From the NCBI GenBank assembly GCA_045590535.1, contig JAZNRE010000005.1, forward strand, positions 129,109-193,108: 64,000 nucleotides of DNA, read 5' to 3'. Under the pieces are notes generated by a model, which saw only the letters and a program-made list of their open reading frames with translations, did no database searches and was not told where the DNA came from. Each line of letters starts with the position of its first letter. Position 1 is the first letter of the stretch. This DNA comes from UMGS755 sp045590535 (lineage in GTDB: Bacteria; Bacillota; Clostridia; UBA1381; UBA9506). The position numbers and the translations under genes were made by a program. Shown here in pieces: positions 16,972-25,315 of the stretch.

Positions 16972-18879
16972 ATGAATCTGTTTAATCTCTCTGATGTCAA
17001 AAAAGAATTTGGCGACCGTTGCTTGTTTCAAAATGTTTCATTTTCCATTAGCGACACCGATAAAATCGGCTTAATTGGTGCCAACGGCACCGGCAAAACC
17101 ACTTTATTTAAGATTTTGCTGGGGCAGATGGACGCCACTGCCGGTGATGTTTTTCGCAATAAGCAAACGGTGATTGGCTATTTGGAGCAACACACAAACC
17201 TCACCTCTGATAAAACAGTTTTGGGTGAGGTTTTAACTGTATTTGACGATGTTATTGCCATGGAAGAGGAATTACGCCTTATTGCCTCACAAATCGAGGC
17301 AGGCGACGGCGACCTTGCCCTTTTGACCAACCGTCAACAGCAGGTAATGGAGCAATTTACCAAGCGCGATGGCTATACATATAAAAGCAGAGCCCGTTCT
17401 TCTCTTTTGGGATTAGGCTTTAATGAAAACGAATTAGACGCTTCTTTTGCCAATCTCTCCGGCGGGCAAAAAACCAGGGTGGCTTTGTGCAAACTTTTGC
17501 TCTCCGGTGCTAATCTGTTGCTGTTAGACGAGCCCACAAACCATTTGGATTTGGCGGCTGTTGAGTGGCTTGAAGCCTATCTGCGCGATTATAAAGGCGC
17601 TTTTTGCCTCATCTCTCATGACCGTTATTTTTTAGATAAGGTCACCAACCGCACCTTTGCTTTGGAATATGCAAAAGTCACGGTTTATGAAGGCAATTAC
17701 ACCGCCTATTTAAAACAAAAAGAAGAAAACGACAAGGTTCTGACCCGCCGTTATGAAAACACAAAGCGTGAAATCAGTCGATTAGAGGGTATTGTTCGTC
17801 AGCAACGGCAGTGGAACAGAGAAAAAAATATCAAAACGGCCGAAAGCAAGCTAAAAGCCATTGCCCGCTTGGAAGAGGGCTTAGAAGCCCCCAATGCTGA
17901 TGGTCCTTCTGTTCATTTTACACTCCATGCCCGTCCCGGTGGCGGTCAGGATGTTTTAATTTTGCAGGATGTATCCATGGCCTTTGGCGATTCACCTCTT
18001 TTTGACCACCTTGATTTAACCCTTAAAAAAGGTAACCGCCTATTTTTGTTAGGTCCCAATGGGTGCGGCAAAACAACACTCTTTAAAATGATTATGGGTT
18101 CTCTTCGTCAAAAAGACGGGCTGATTAAATTAGGCACAAACATTGTGGTTGGTTGGTATGACCAAACCCAGTCGGACCTACATTTAAATAAGACGGTTTT
18201 TGAAGAGATTGCCGATGCACATCCCCGCTTAACACAAACAGAAATCCGAAATGCCCTAGCCGCATTTTTATTCCGTGGCGACGAGGTTTTTGCCCCTATC
18301 AGCGAATTAAGCGGTGGCGAGCGTGCCCGGGTTTCGCTGGCAAAGCTCATGCTGTCTGATGTGAACTTCTTGCTTTTAGACGAGCCCACAAACCATTTGG
18401 ACATTGCCTCTCGCGAGGCGCTGGAAAGGGCTCTGGAAAACTATGACGGCACTTGTCTCATCGTATCCCATGACCGTTACTTTATCAACCGTCTGGCCCA
18501 TTCGGTTTGCTACATGCAACGGGACGGACTGACGGTGTATCAAGGGGATTATGACTATTTTGCCGAAAAGCAAAAGGAAACCATGCCCCTGCAAAAAGCG
18601 ACCACAACCACCTGCGATTCAGGTGCAGCCGGTCGCGATGCTTATCGCAAGCAAAAGCAGGAGGCGGCTGAACTGCGAAAAAGGGAAAACGAGCGCAAAA
18701 AAACCGAAGCCGAAATTGAAACAACCGAAACCCGCCTTGCCGAAATTGACGCTCTACTCACGGATGAGTCCATTGCGGCTGACTATGAAATGGCGCAGCA
18801 TTTAACCGAAGAAGCCGAAGAATTAAACGAAAAACTTCTCACGCTTTATGAAAAATGGGACGCTTTGGCTGACGAGTAA
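16972..18879 (+). CDS. ABC-F family ATPase
   Basis: A 635-residue cytosolic ABC-F protein with two ATP-binding cassettes and no membrane segments; the family acts on ribosomes. Cassette 1 has Walker A GANGTGKTT (near 36), signature LSGGQKTRVAL and LLLLDEPTNHLD; cassette 2 has GPNGCGKTT, LSGGERARVSL and LLLDEPTNHLD. A charged linker separates them and a Lys/Glu-rich coiled coil closes the protein (about 545-635), as in Uup/YdiF-type members. Antibiotic protection cannot be claimed from sequence. The start uses GGGAG before ATG 16972. Confidence 0.88.
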   Translation: MNLFNLSDVKKEFGDRCLFQNVSFSISDTDKIGLIGANGTGKTTLFKILLGQMDATAGDVFRNKQTVIGYLEQHTNLTSDKTVLGEVLTVFDDVIAMEEELRLIASQIEAGDGDLALLTNRQQQVMEQFTKRDGYTYKSRARSSLLGLGFNENELDASFANLSGGQKTRVALCKLLLSGANLLLLDEPTNHLDLAAVEWLEAYLRDYKGAFCLISHDRYFLDKVTNRTFALEYAKVTVYEGNYTAYLKQKEENDKVLTRRYENTKREISRLEGIVRQQRQWNREKNIKTAESKLKAIARLEEGLEAPNADGPSVHFTLHARPGGGQDVLILQDVSMAFGDSPLFDHLDLTLKKGNRLFLLGPNGCGKTTLFKMIMGSLRQKDGLIKLGTNIVVGWYDQTQSDLHLNKTVFEEIADAHPRLTQTEIRNALAAFLFRGDEVFAPISELSGGERARVSLAKLMLSDVNFLLLDEPTNHLDIASREALERALENYDGTCLIVSHDRYFINRLAHSVCYMQRDGLTVYQGDYDYFAEKQKETMPLQKATTTTCDSGAAGRDAYRKQKQEAAELRKRENERKKTEAEIETTETRLAEIDALLTDESIAADYEMAQHLTEEAEELNEKLLTLYEKWDALADE

Positions 18880-18933
18880 TCGCACTTGCCCTGAAACCTA
18901 GGCAATTTTGTCTTATAATCCTGCAAATTTTCC

Positions 18934-18962
18934 TTTACATTTTCCCGATTATATTATATAAT
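18934..18962 (+). promoter_or_regulatory. Promoter of the TIM-barrel isomerase gene
   Basis: TTTACA (18934-18939), a 17-nt spacer and TATAAT (18957-18962), about 50 nt before the start codon. Confidence 0.7.
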
Positions 18963-19014
18963 ATGAAATATAATTTAAGTTGAAATTTCATTTTCAAAAG
19001 GAAGGATGTTTATT

Positions 19015-19860
19015 ATGTATCAATTCCCTATCGGTATTATTATTGACTGTTTCCGTCAAGATTTTAAAACCTCTCTGGAGAAAGCTGCAGCATTAGGCGC
19101 CCAGGGCATTCAGATGTATGCCACACAGGGTGACCACTCTCCTGAAGCATTAACACCTGCGAAGCGTCGCGAGATGCTCGACATGGTTAAGTCAAACGGT
19201 CTTTGCTTCTCGGCTCTTTGCGGTGACTTTAATCTCGGTTTTAACAATCCTGAAAGAAACCCCGAACTCATTGAGCGTTCAAAACGCATTTTGGACCTTG
19301 CAAAAGATTTGGGAACCAACATTGTAACAACACACATCGGTGTTATCCCTGCCGACCCCAATCATGACCGTTTCAAAATATTGCAAGCTGCCTGCGCTGA
19401 ACTGGCTGAATATGCTGACAGCATTGATGCGCACTTTGCTGTTGAAACCGGTCCTGAAACATCCGCTACTTTAAAGGCATTTTTGGATACTCTCCATTCC
19501 CGCGGTGTTGCTGTTAACTTAGACCCGGCAAACCTGGTTATGGTAACCGGTGATGACCCTGTTCAAGCTGTTTACAACTTGAAGGATTACATCGTTCACA
19601 CCCATGCAAAAGACGGTCGCAAGCTGATGGATAAAGACCCCGAAATCATTTATGGTCTGATTGAAGAAGAAATTCAGAGCTCCACTGCTTTCATTGAGCT
19701 TCCCCTGGGTGAAGGCGGCGTTGATTTTGATAACTACTTAAAAGCATTGGATGACATTGGTTATAAAGGCTTCTTAACCATTGAGCGTGAAGTTGGCGCT
19801 GATGTTGAAGGCGACATCCGCATTGCTGCTGACTTCTTAAGAAACAAAATGAGAGGCTAA
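19015..19860 (+). CDS. Sugar phosphate isomerase/epimerase family protein
   Basis: A 281-residue xylose-isomerase-like TIM barrel (AP endonuclease 2 superfamily). Likely metal ligands are the Glu of FAVETGPETS, Asp of NLDPANL, His of VHTHAKDG and Glu of FIELPLGEG, spaced as in the family. The substrate is unknown. The start is ATG 19015 with AAAGGAAGG 9 nt upstream; ATG 19006 abuts that RBS. Single-gene transcript with its own promoter and terminators. Confidence 0.82.
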   Translation: MYQFPIGIIIDCFRQDFKTSLEKAAALGAQGIQMYATQGDHSPEALTPAKRREMLDMVKSNGLCFSALCGDFNLGFNNPERNPELIERSKRILDLAKDLGTNIVTTHIGVIPADPNHDRFKILQAACAELAEYADSIDAHFAVETGPETSATLKAFLDTLHSRGVAVNLDPANLVMVTGDDPVQAVYNLKDYIVHTHAKDGRKLMDKDPEIIYGLIEEEIQSSTAFIELPLGEGGVDFDNYLKALDDIGYKGFLTIEREVGADVEGDIRIAADFLRNKMRG

Positions 19861-19885
19861 AAGCTAAAAAACAGTATGATTTATA

Positions 19886-19920
19886 AAGTGGCTGGTGTCA
19901 TAAACATCAGCCACTTTCTT
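19886..19920 (+). terminator. Terminator after the isomerase gene
   Basis: A 13-bp stem (AAAGTGGCTGGTG with CATCAGCCACTTT, one G-U) and a T-rich tail. Confidence 0.75.
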
Positions 19921-19935
19921 TGTAAAGCAATAAAT

Positions 19936-19970
19936 ATCCACCCGCTATATGCGGGTGGATTTTCATTTTC
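19936..19970 (+). terminator. Second hairpin terminator
   Basis: A perfect 10-bp stem (ATCCACCCGC with GCGGGTGGAT) is followed by TTTTCATTTT, a back-up terminator for the plus strand. Confidence 0.65.
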
Positions 19971-20000
19971 GGGCATGACCCGTAGTATTTGTTAACACAA

Positions 20001-20032
20001 TAAAAGAGCCGTGAGCTTTTGCTCACGGCTCT
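20001..20032 (-). terminator. Terminator after rplL
   Basis: A 12-bp stem (20005-20016 with 20021-20032) is followed on the minus strand by TTTTATTG. It ends the ribosomal protein operon directly after rplL. Confidence 0.85.
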
Positions 20033-20048
20033 TTACATGTAAATCAAA

Positions 20049-20426
20049 TTACTTTAAGGTTACTTTTGCGCCAACTTCTTCGAGCTTAGCTTTGATAGCT
20101 TCAGCGTCTTCTTTGCCGATGCCTTCTTTCAGAACCTTGGGAGCGCCGTCAACAGCGTCTTTAGCTTCTTTCAGACCAAGACCGGTGATCTCACGAACAA
20201 CCTTGATAACCTTGATCTTTTCAGCGCCAGCGTCAGTCAGCTCAACATCAAAGGAATCCTTTTCAGCAGCAGCATCAGCGCCACCAGCAGCAGGAGCACC
20301 AACCATTGCTACAGGAGCAGCAGCGGATACGCCAAATTCCTCTTCGATAGCCTTTACCAGTTCAGATAATTCTAATACGGTTAAAGATTTGATTTCTTCA
20401 ATCATAGCAGCGATTTTTTCACTCAT
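20049..20426 (-). CDS. rplL: 50S ribosomal protein L7/L12
   Basis: A 125-residue stalk protein that recruits translation factors. It has an N-terminal dimerisation helix pair (MSEKIAAMIEEIKSLTVLELSELVKAI region), an Ala/Gly-rich hinge (about 38-55) and a C-terminal domain with KIKVIKVVREITGLGLKEAK. AGGAGG RBS. The last gene before a terminator; rpoB does not follow, although it does in most bacteria. Confidence 0.97.
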   Translation of the reverse strand: MSEKIAAMIEEIKSLTVLELSELVKAIEEEFGVSAAAPVAMVGAPAAGGADAAAEKDSFDVELTDAGAEKIKVIKVVREITGLGLKEAKDAVDGAPKVLKEGIGKEDAEAIKAKLEEVGAKVTLK

Positions 20427-20460
20427 TTTTTTTTCCTCCTAAAAAATTATTTTTTAAAAT

Positions 20461-20973
20461 TTATGCAGTTTCTCCCTGTTGATCAGCAACAGCCTGAATA
20501 GCACGGGCCAGGCCAGCGATAGTAGCGTTCAAGCCACCTGCCAACATAGCATACAAAGTATCCTTTGCAGGAATCTTTGCAAGTGCGTTAATTTCATCAA
20601 CTGTGCATGCTTTGCCATCCATAAAGCCAGCTTTAACTGCTAAGCCGGATTCTTCTTTATACTTGGCAATAAAGTCGCACAAAACCTTTGCCGGAGCAAC
20701 AACATCATCAGAATGAGTTGCCAAAGCGGTTGTGCCGTTTAAGATTTCGTCAAACTCTGTGTAACCCAGTTCTGCAACAGCACGACGAGTCAGTGTGTTT
20801 TTAACAACGCTGTATTCAACACCAGCAGCACGCAGACTGTTACGGAGCTCTGTATCCTTTTCAACGGTTAAACCGCTGTAAGTTACAAATACGCCGGCAG
20901 AAGAGTTTTTAATTTTTTCAGCCAGAGCCGCAACGATTTCTTGTTTTTCTTGTAAAACTTTTTCACTAGGCAT
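20461..20973 (-). CDS. rplJ: 50S ribosomal protein L10
   Basis: A 170-residue stalk base protein that anchors L7/L12 dimers and binds 23S rRNA. It begins MPSEKVLQEKQEIV with the typical SSAGVFVTYSGLTV and NTLTRRA segments. Start ATG 20973 follows GAGGTG; the longer ORF from 21012 would run into the leader. The ~200-nt upstream leader is the expected L10 autoregulatory region. Confidence 0.96.
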   Translation of the reverse strand: MPSEKVLQEKQEIVAALAEKIKNSSAGVFVTYSGLTVEKDTELRNSLRAAGVEYSVVKNTLTRRAVAELGYTEFDEILNGTTALATHSDDVVAPAKVLCDFIAKYKEESGLAVKAGFMDGKACTVDEINALAKIPAKDTLYAMLAGGLNATIAGLARAIQAVADQQGETA

Positions 20974-20999
20974 TCGTTTCACCTCACTTGTCCTATCAC

Positions 21000-21160
21000 T
21001 TCTGTCTGTCAAGGCAAACAGAAAAATTATAAAGGCTTTTCCCGCAAAACAGGAAAAGCCTTTTAAATGCTTAAAAATGCTTTCCTCGGTTGGCGACTAA
21101 GCATTATACCCAAACGGGAACCAACTGTCTGCGGAAAAATATTTAACTAACATGATGAGT
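21000..21160 (-). promoter_or_regulatory. L10 (rplJL) leader with attenuator hairpin
   Basis: The ~220-nt gap between rplA and rplJ contains a 12-bp stem (21031-21042 with 21052-21063) followed on the minus strand by TATAATTTTT, and further upstream a structured segment. Position and form match the ribosomal protein L10 leader, where L10(L12)4 binds its own mRNA and promotes attenuation. Boundaries are approximate. Confidence 0.7.
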
Positions 21161-21192
21161 ATACCACAAGACTTTAAGATTGTCAAGCAAAA

Positions 21193-21888
21193 TTAGTCTA
21201 AAACTTTTGTTTGAGCAATTTTAACGCCAGGACCCATGGTTGATGCAACGGTGCAGCTTCTGATGTACTGACCTTTTGCAGCAGCAGGTTTTGCCTTAAC
21301 GATAGCTTCAAGCAATGCTTTGAAGTTTTCCTGCAGTTTGGCAGGGCCAAAAGAAACCTTACCGATGGGGCAGTGGATGATGTTGGTTTTATCCAAACGA
21401 TACTCAATTTTACCGGATTTGATTTCAGCAATTGCCTTTGCAACATCCATGGTAACGGTGCCGGCTTTCGGGCTGGGCATTAAGCCTTTAGGACCTAATA
21501 CTTTACCTAAACGACCAACAACACCCATCATATCCGGTGTAGCAACAACAACATCATAATCAAACCAGTTTTCGTTCTGGATTCTGGGGATCAGTTCTTC
21601 GCCGCCGAAGAAATCTGCACCGGCAGATTCAGCTTCGTTCAGCTTGTCACCTTTAGCAAAAACCAAAACGCGTGCAACCTTACCGGTACCGTGGGGCAGA
21701 ACAATAGCACCACGAACCTGCTGGTCAGCGTGTCTTGAGTCAACGCCTAATTTGATGTGCACTTCAACCGTTTCATCAAACTTGGCTTTTGCCATTTTTG
21801 TTACCAGCTCCATAGCTTCGCTGGGATCATACAAATTGGTTTTGTCAACCATCTGTGCGCTTTCTTTATACTTTTTGCCTCTGAACAT
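21193..21888 (-). CDS. rplA: 50S ribosomal protein L1
   Basis: A 231-residue 23S rRNA-binding stalk protein and translational autoregulator. Conserved parts are FDETVEVHIKLGVDSRHADQ, GKVLGPKGLMPSPKAGTV and the C-terminal CTVASTMGPGVKI. AGGAGG precedes the ATG. It lies between rplK and the L10 leader. Confidence 0.97.
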   Translation of the reverse strand: MFRGKKYKESAQMVDKTNLYDPSEAMELVTKMAKAKFDETVEVHIKLGVDSRHADQQVRGAIVLPHGTGKVARVLVFAKGDKLNEAESAGADFFGGEELIPRIQNENWFDYDVVVATPDMMGVVGRLGKVLGPKGLMPSPKAGTVTMDVAKAIAEIKSGKIEYRLDKTNIIHCPIGKVSFGPAKLQENFKALLEAIVKAKPAAAKGQYIRSCTVASTMGPGVKIAQTKVLD

Positions 21889-21946
21889 TATTTTTCCTCC
21901 TTTTGTGGTCTTGCAAGCTTTCGCTCTCCCACTTATTCAATCGAAA

Positions 21947-22372
21947 TTAGTCCTCAACAACAATTCCCATACTTCTGGCTGTACCGGCAATCATGCTCAT
22001 AGCGGCTTCAATGCTTGCTGCATTTAAGTCGGGCATTTTTTGCTCAGCAATCTGGCGGATTGCATCTTTCGATACTGTTGCAACCTTAGTTTTGTTGGGA
22101 ACGCCGGATCCGCTTTCGATTTTTGCAGCCTTCTTCAAGAGTACAGCTGCCGGCGGAGTCTTGGTGATGAACGAAAAAGATCTGTCAGCATAAACGGTGA
22201 TAACAACCGGAATGATTAAACCGGCGTCTTTTGCTGTCTTTTCGTTAAATTCCTTGGTGAACTGCACAATGTTAACACCATGCTGACCCAGAGCAGGGCC
22301 TACAGGCGGAGCCGGGGTTGCTTTACCGGCCGGAATCTGCAATTTGATGTAACCTGTGATTTTTTGAGCCAT
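21947..22372 (-). CDS. rplK: 50S ribosomal protein L11
   Basis: A 141-residue component of the GTPase-associated centre. It reads MAQKITGYIKLQIPAGKATP then PPVGPALGQHGVNI, the classic N-terminal domain, and SGVPNKTKVATVS in the RNA-binding C-terminal domain. Start ATG 22372 follows GAGGAGGAA; the ORF extends upstream without conserved residues. Confidence 0.97.
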   Translation of the reverse strand: MAQKITGYIKLQIPAGKATPAPPVGPALGQHGVNIVQFTKEFNEKTAKDAGLIIPVVITVYADRSFSFITKTPPAAVLLKKAAKIESGSGVPNKTKVATVSKDAIRQIAEQKMPDLNAASIEAAMSMIAGTARSMGIVVED

Positions 22373-22474
22373 TTCTAAAGTTCCTCCTCTATAAAAGATG
22401 TGGTTTTGGCGAACACTTAGGTTCTCCCACCCAGCAGTCATAATGACTGCAAAAATAAAGCCAAACGGCATTAT

Positions 22475-23002
22475 TTACTGTAACACTTCAATTTGTGAAA
22501 AATCAAGTTCCACAGGGGTTTCTCTACCAAACATAGACACAATAACGCGCACGGACTGTTTTTCCATGTTAATTTCATCAACTGTGCCAACAAAGTCGGC
22601 CAAGGGGCCGGCGCACACGCGCACGCTGCTACCAACCTCAAAGTTAACCGAAACAGTTTTGCGCTCAATGCCCATGGTGTAAACCTCTTCATCGGTAAGA
22701 GGCACAGGCTTTGAACCCGGGCCGACAAAACCGGTAACACCGCGGGTGTTGCGGATTACATACCAGCTGTCATCTGTCATGACCATTTTAACCATAACAT
22801 AGCCGGGGAAAACTTTTCTCTGCACAACCTTCTGCTCTTCGCCCTTGGTTTCAACAACTTCTTCCATGGGGACTTTGATGTCTTGAATTAAATCGTGCAG
22901 GTTGCGGTTTTCAACCGATTTTTCAATATTAGCTTGTACTTTTTTTTCATAACCTGAAAAGGTATGGACAACATACCATCTTGCTTCTTCAGCCATATAC
23001 AT
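22475..23002 (-). CDS. nusG: Transcription termination/antitermination factor NusG
   Basis: A 175-residue elongation factor with the NGN domain (EEARWYVVHTFSGYEKKVQANIE, then KVFPGYVMVKM) and a C-terminal KOW domain (VRVCAGPLADFVGTVDEIN). It binds RNA polymerase and couples it to ribosomes. ATG 23002 and ATG 22996 are both possible; neither has ideal RBS spacing. It lies in the standard secE-nusG-rplK order. Confidence 0.96.
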   Translation of the reverse strand: MYMAEEARWYVVHTFSGYEKKVQANIEKSVENRNLHDLIQDIKVPMEEVVETKGEEQKVVQRKVFPGYVMVKMVMTDDSWYVIRNTRGVTGFVGPGSKPVPLTDEEVYTMGIERKTVSVNFEVGSSVRVCAGPLADFVGTVDEINMEKQSVRVIVSMFGRETPVELDFSQIEVLQ

Positions 23003-23056
23003 GCAGAAACGAAACCGCTTCCTTCGCCTCCTTTGTTAGAGTCTTTGTGCTTAGCA

Positions 23057-23275
23057 CTACTGAAGGATCCAGGCGAATAAGGACTGGAAGCCAAAATCCA
23101 AGAGTGCAACCAATGCACCCAACAAAATGATTGTGGTGATAACAATGCTTGTATTGTTACGAACCTGCTTTGCAGACGGCCAAACAACCTTTTTGAGTTC
23201 GGATTTGAGTTCACGGAAATAACCGCCCACTGCCTTAGCCGCTCTGACGAAGATATTAGATTTTTTTTCGCTCAT
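23057..23275 (-). CDS. secE: Preprotein translocase subunit SecE
   Basis: A 72-residue single-span membrane subunit of SecYEG. It shows the amphipathic segment YFRELKSELKKVVWPSAKQV and one C-terminal transmembrane helix, the short Gram-positive form. The start ATG 23275 follows GGAGAG; the ORF ATG at 23287 lacks an RBS. Confidence 0.95.
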   Translation of the reverse strand: MSEKKSNIFVRAAKAVGGYFRELKSELKKVVWPSAKQVRNNTSIVITTIILLGALVALLDFGFQSLFAWILQ

Positions 23276-23355
23276 AATACTCTCCATTCCGCCGCCGTTA
23301 AACCGACAGACCGTATTCGCCTATAATGGCAAACACATCGGCACATAGGGGCGTG

Positions 23356-23505
23356 TTATTTTGTTTCCTTATGGGTTGTGTGTTTCTTGCAGAATCTGCA
23401 ATATTTGTTCATTTCTAATCTGTCCGGATTGTTTTTCTTATTTTTCATAGTGTCATAGTTTCTCTGTTTGCACTCCGAACATGCTAATGTAATTTTGGTT
23501 CTCAT
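23356..23505 (-). CDS. rpmG: 50S ribosomal protein L33
   Basis: A 49-residue zinc-ribbon protein with two Cys pairs (CSEC and CRFC), so the zinc-binding (C+) paralogue. It reads MRTKITLACSECKQRNY and ends with HTTHKETK. Start ATG 23505 follows GAGGAGG. First gene of the rpmG-secE-nusG-rplKAJL transcript. Confidence 0.95.
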   Translation of the reverse strand: MRTKITLACSECKQRNYDTMKNKKNNPDRLEMNKYCRFCKKHTTHKETK

Positions 23506-23575
23506 GTGTTTTCCTCCTCTATATATTCCTTTTTTTGCGCAGCAAAAAAAAAGACCTTCCATTTAGGTACACTTT

Positions 23576-23604
23576 AATATATCATATCTTTTTTGGTTCG
23601 TCAA
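23576..23604 (-). promoter_or_regulatory. Promoter of the rpmG-rplL operon
   Basis: On the minus strand TTGACG (23604-23599), a 17-nt spacer and TATATT (23581-23576), about 70 nt before rpmG. Confidence 0.75.
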
Positions 23605-23708
23605 GACTATTTTTGAAAAATTTTTCATTTTTTTATTTTTTCTGTCAATCCGCTTTCTTCTTTATATAATATAAGGAAGATTCTCATGTTTATTTTGATA
23701 TTTTAGCA

Positions 23709-23746
23709 ATAAAAAAAGGGAGAGGCCACTTGTGCATCCCCCTTTT
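23709..23746 (-). terminator. Terminator after the uridylyltransferase gene
   Basis: On the minus strand an 8-bp stem (AAGGGGGA with TCTCCCTT) is followed by a run of eight T. Confidence 0.55.
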
Positions 23747-23767
23747 CATCTTCTTGATTTTGTTCTA

Positions 23768-24502
23768 TTATGCTTCGTTTCTCAACTTTTCTTCGCAGAA
23801 CTCGAGATCTTCTAATGTATTAACACCATAGATTTCAGAGGGGTCGCACACGGTGCAGGTTGTAACCTTTGCACCCTTTTTAAGTAAGATTTTGGGAACA
23901 TCGGTTAAATAATATTCACCCTGTGCATTATTGTTCTTCAGTTCTTTTAAATTGTCAAACAACAGTTTGGAACGGAATACATACACGCCGATGTTCAGCT
24001 CTTTAATGGCCAGCTGCTCAGGGGTGCAATCCTTGGTTTCAACAACATCAAGAAAGTTTCCGTTTTCATCTTTAATAACGCGGCCATAAGGAAGAGCATC
24101 GTCAACGATGGCGGTCATAACGGTGCAATCGGAACCGGTTTCTTCATGCTGACGAACAATCTTTTCATATGTAGCCTTAGAAAGTAAGGGCATGTCGCCA
24201 TATAAGATTAAAACATTGCCGTCATAATCTTCAAAGTGCTCTCTAGCACAGTTCACGGCGTGACCGGTGCCCAGCTGCTGGTCCTGATCGGAAAACAAAT
24301 ATTCAGAAGACAAAGCTGCACGAACGTCTTCCTTTTTATATCCCACAACCACAACGGTATCTTTTTTGGGAATAAAATTGATATGTTCTAAAACATAATC
24401 AATCAGCGCACGGCCGTTTGCCTGGCGCAAAACCTTCGGCATCTGAAATTTTTCTGACTGCAGGCGGGTTCCCTTACCTGCTCCCAACACAATTGCTCTC
24501 AT
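23768..24502 (-). CDS. GlmU-like sugar-1-phosphate uridylyltransferase, N-terminal domain only
   Basis: A 244-residue nucleotidyltransferase matching the uridylyltransferase half of GlmU, which makes UDP-GlcNAc from GlcNAc-1-P and UTP. Visible motifs: LGAGKGTRLQSEKFQMPKVL (nucleotide-binding), QLGTGHAV, and the metal-site LYGDMPLL near residue 105. The left-handed beta-helix acetyltransferase half of full GlmU (about 450 residues) is absent and the ORF ends cleanly. Either a separate acetyltransferase exists elsewhere or this is a different sugar nucleotidyltransferase. Confidence 0.8.
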   Translation of the reverse strand: MRAIVLGAGKGTRLQSEKFQMPKVLRQANGRALIDYVLEHINFIPKKDTVVVVGYKKEDVRAALSSEYLFSDQDQQLGTGHAVNCAREHFEDYDGNVLILYGDMPLLSKATYEKIVRQHEETGSDCTVMTAIVDDALPYGRVIKDENGNFLDVVETKDCTPEQLAIKELNIGVYVFRSKLLFDNLKELKNNNAQGEYYLTDVPKILLKKGAKVTTCTVCDPSEIYGVNTLEDLEFCEEKLRNEA

Positions 24503-24562
24503 AATGTATATTTCCTCCTATTTAATAAAATACTTCTATAGTTTCTCTGTTTTGAGCAGAGT

Positions 24563-25255
24563 TCAATCACGACGACGATTTGAAAGCAGCACCAAACGAA
24601 GAAGCTGCATCACCGAAACCAGGGTGGATGCTACATAGGTCATAGCTGCTGCCGAAAGCACCCGCTTTGCACCTTTCAGCTCATCACCCTCTAAAACAAA
24701 GCTCTCACCCAAAGTGTTAAGGGCACGGCGGCTGGCATTGAATTCAACCGGCAGAGTGACAACCTGAAACAAAACCAAAGCCGAGAACAAAATGATGCCC
24801 ACCGATACCAAGGGCTCAAAGCTCATGACAAGTCCCAATATCACAAGGGGCACGGCCAGGGTTGACCCGATGTTTGCCACAGGCAAAACTGCGTTGCGCA
24901 GTTTAATGGGCAAATACCCCACGCTGTGCTGCACTGCGTGACCGGCCTCGTGGGCCGCAACACCAATTGACGCCACAGAGGTGCTGTCATAAACTGAATC
25001 AGATAGACGAATCACCTGCGAGCGAGGGTCATAATGGTCAGTCAAATGACCGCTGACCCGCTCAATTTTCACATTTGTCAAATTGTTACTGTCCAAAATC
25101 CGCCGGGTGACTTGGGCGGCTGTTTGCCCCCGGCTGCTGTGCAATGAGGCGAACTTATTGAATGTGCTTTTCACCTTAAACTGTGCGTAAAAGGCCAGCA
25201 AAAGTGCCGGTAAAACCAAAACAAGGTAGTAAGAATCATAATAAAAAAACGGCAT
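24563..25255 (-). CDS. Membrane zinc metallopeptidase, YugP-like
   Basis: A 230-residue membrane protein with an N-terminal anchor helix (about 8-26), a zinc site HEAGH at residues 102-106 within VAAHEAGHAVQH, then hydrophobic segments (about 115-165) and a final one (200-222). This matches the DUF232/YugP family of neutral zinc metallopeptidases. The substrate is unknown. It lies between mgtE and the uridylyltransferase, all on the minus strand. Confidence 0.85.
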   Translation of the reverse strand: MPFFYYDSYYLVLVLPALLLAFYAQFKVKSTFNKFASLHSSRGQTAAQVTRRILDSNNLTNVKIERVSGHLTDHYDPRSQVIRLSDSVYDSTSVASIGVAAHEAGHAVQHSVGYLPIKLRNAVLPVANIGSTLAVPLVILGLVMSFEPLVSVGIILFSALVLFQVVTLPVEFNASRRALNTLGESFVLEGDELKGAKRVLSAAAMTYVASTLVSVMQLLRLVLLSNRRRD

Positions 25256-25315
25256 GTTTTTTCCCTCTCATTAAAAATGATACACAAAGAGTGTGCCCCG
25301 ACTTGCCGTCTTTTA

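Noticed and set aside
16972..18879. Antibiotic-resistance ABC-F call
   Set aside because: The sequence shows a generic Uup/YdiF-like layout; no feature points to a specific drug.
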